The position numbers were made by a program, and so were the translations under genes. Below, in pieces: positions 63,729 through 64,000 of a DNA stretch of 64,000 bases. Below the pieces are notes generated by a model. The model saw only the letters and a program-made list of their open reading frames with translations, was not told the DNA's origin and ran no database searches. This DNA is from Neoroseomonas marina (GTDB lineage Bacteria; Pseudomonadota; Alphaproteobacteria; Acetobacterales; Acetobacteraceae), in NCBI RefSeq assembly GCF_012927745.1, contig NZ_JABBKX010000003.1, forward strand, positions 496,001-560,000, given 5' to 3'. The first letter of the stretch is position 1. Each line of letters opens with the position of its first letter.

Positions 63729-64000
63729 ATGTACGCCGCACCACCCTCCATCACCGCCGAGATCCACACCGAGGTCCCCGAGGCCCTGCGCATCCGCGGC
63801 CGCACGAGCGAATGGCTCTACGGCCGGCCCGGCGCGACGCCGCATTCCTTCCTCGAAGGCCCGTCCTTCGACCGCGCGGGGAACCTCTGGCTGACCGACA
63901 TCGTCTTCGGCCGCATCTTCCGCGTGAGCCCCGCCGGCGACTGGACCGTGGTCGCCGACTATGACGGCGAGCCCAACGGCCTCGCCTTCCATCGCGACGG
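63729..64000 (+). CDS. SMP-30/gluconolactonase-like protein, 3' end outside window
   Basis: The first 90 codons of a six-bladed propeller lactonase. Visible: PHSFLEGPSFDRAGNLWLTD, IVFGRIFRVSPAGDWTVVAD and YDGEPNGLAFHRD, which match the start of SMP-30/gluconolactonase (metal-binding Glu in LEGP). It would open a lactone ring. It starts four bases after the Bug receptor stop, implying one transcript. The rest lies beyond the window. Confidence 0.85.
   Translation, partial: MYAAPPSITAEIHTEVPEALRIRGRTSEWLYGRPGATPHSFLEGPSFDRAGNLWLTDIVFGRIFRVSPAGDWTVVADYDGEPNGLAFHRD

Overview
This is a 64 kb stretch of a high-GC chromosome. Codon use is strongly GC-biased, many starts are GTG or TTG, and genes are densely packed with many ATGA/GTGA stop-start overlaps. 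Protein content points to an alphaproteobacterium, most likely the Acetobacteraceae (Roseomonas-like): tripartite tricarboxylate (Bug-type) receptors without their membrane partners, hydantoinase/oxoprolinase genes, a short L36 of the type with few cysteines, an FNR-type regulator and an Fe-S photolyase. This placement is inference from family content; there is no rRNA, and I recognised no tRNA gene, phage, IS element or CRISPR array.

Layout. 1-8.2 kb: alpha/beta hydrolase (cut by the window edge), CFA synthase coupled to a GNAT, an SDR, an NDP-forming acyl-CoA synthetase, ASCH protein, nitroreductase and NUDIX hydrolase. 8.3-13 kb: a polar amino acid ABC transporter whose four genes are split by an antisense MORN-like gene, then a Bug receptor. 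13.1-19 kb: DUF3237-like protein, rhodanese, then TetR and a two-gene RND efflux system. 19.1-26 kb: acyl-CoA ligase, divergent TauE/SafE exporters, Asp/Glu racemase, DUF1622-like protein, class-3-like lipase with a perfect CRP-like palindrome upstream, tartrate dehydrogenase. 26.3-31.7 kb: small secreted proteins, glcD-glcE without glcF, rpmJ, and an ArsR-SRPBCC pair with a palindromic operator. 31.9-35.7 kb: a same-strand regulator block (FNR-type, OxyR, TerB/DUF533-like, acyl-CoA dehydrogenase).

35.9-41.6 kb: SDR, beta-CASP metallo-hydrolase, class I photolyase, metallophosphoesterase and PPK2. 41.8-49 kb: an orphan papain-like peptidase, creatininase-family hydrolase, a translationally coupled set of tyrosine-less SDR, DUF6134-like protein and Fe-S photolyase, then SixA-like phosphatase, CYTH/CHAD protein and a degenerate SNase-fold protein. 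49.2-56.4 kb: citrate synthase facing a complete five-gene dipeptide/oligopeptide ABC operon across an array of hairpins. 56.6-64 kb: amidase, AhpD-fold protein, small membrane protein, then hyuB-hyuA divergent from a Bug receptor and a truncated SMP-30 lactonase.

Overall the region looks like ordinary chromosome with a strong uptake/catabolism theme (amino acids, peptides, organic acids, hydantoin- or oxoproline-like compounds), oxidative and light stress functions (OxyR, FNR, two photolyases, CFA synthase) and a scattered polyphosphate theme (PPK2, CHAD, SixA). I see no convincing new multi-gene defence or mobile system. The most unusual items are the SDR/DUF6134/Fe-S photolyase unit, the hairpin arrays, the palindromic operators and several enzymes with substituted catalytic residues.
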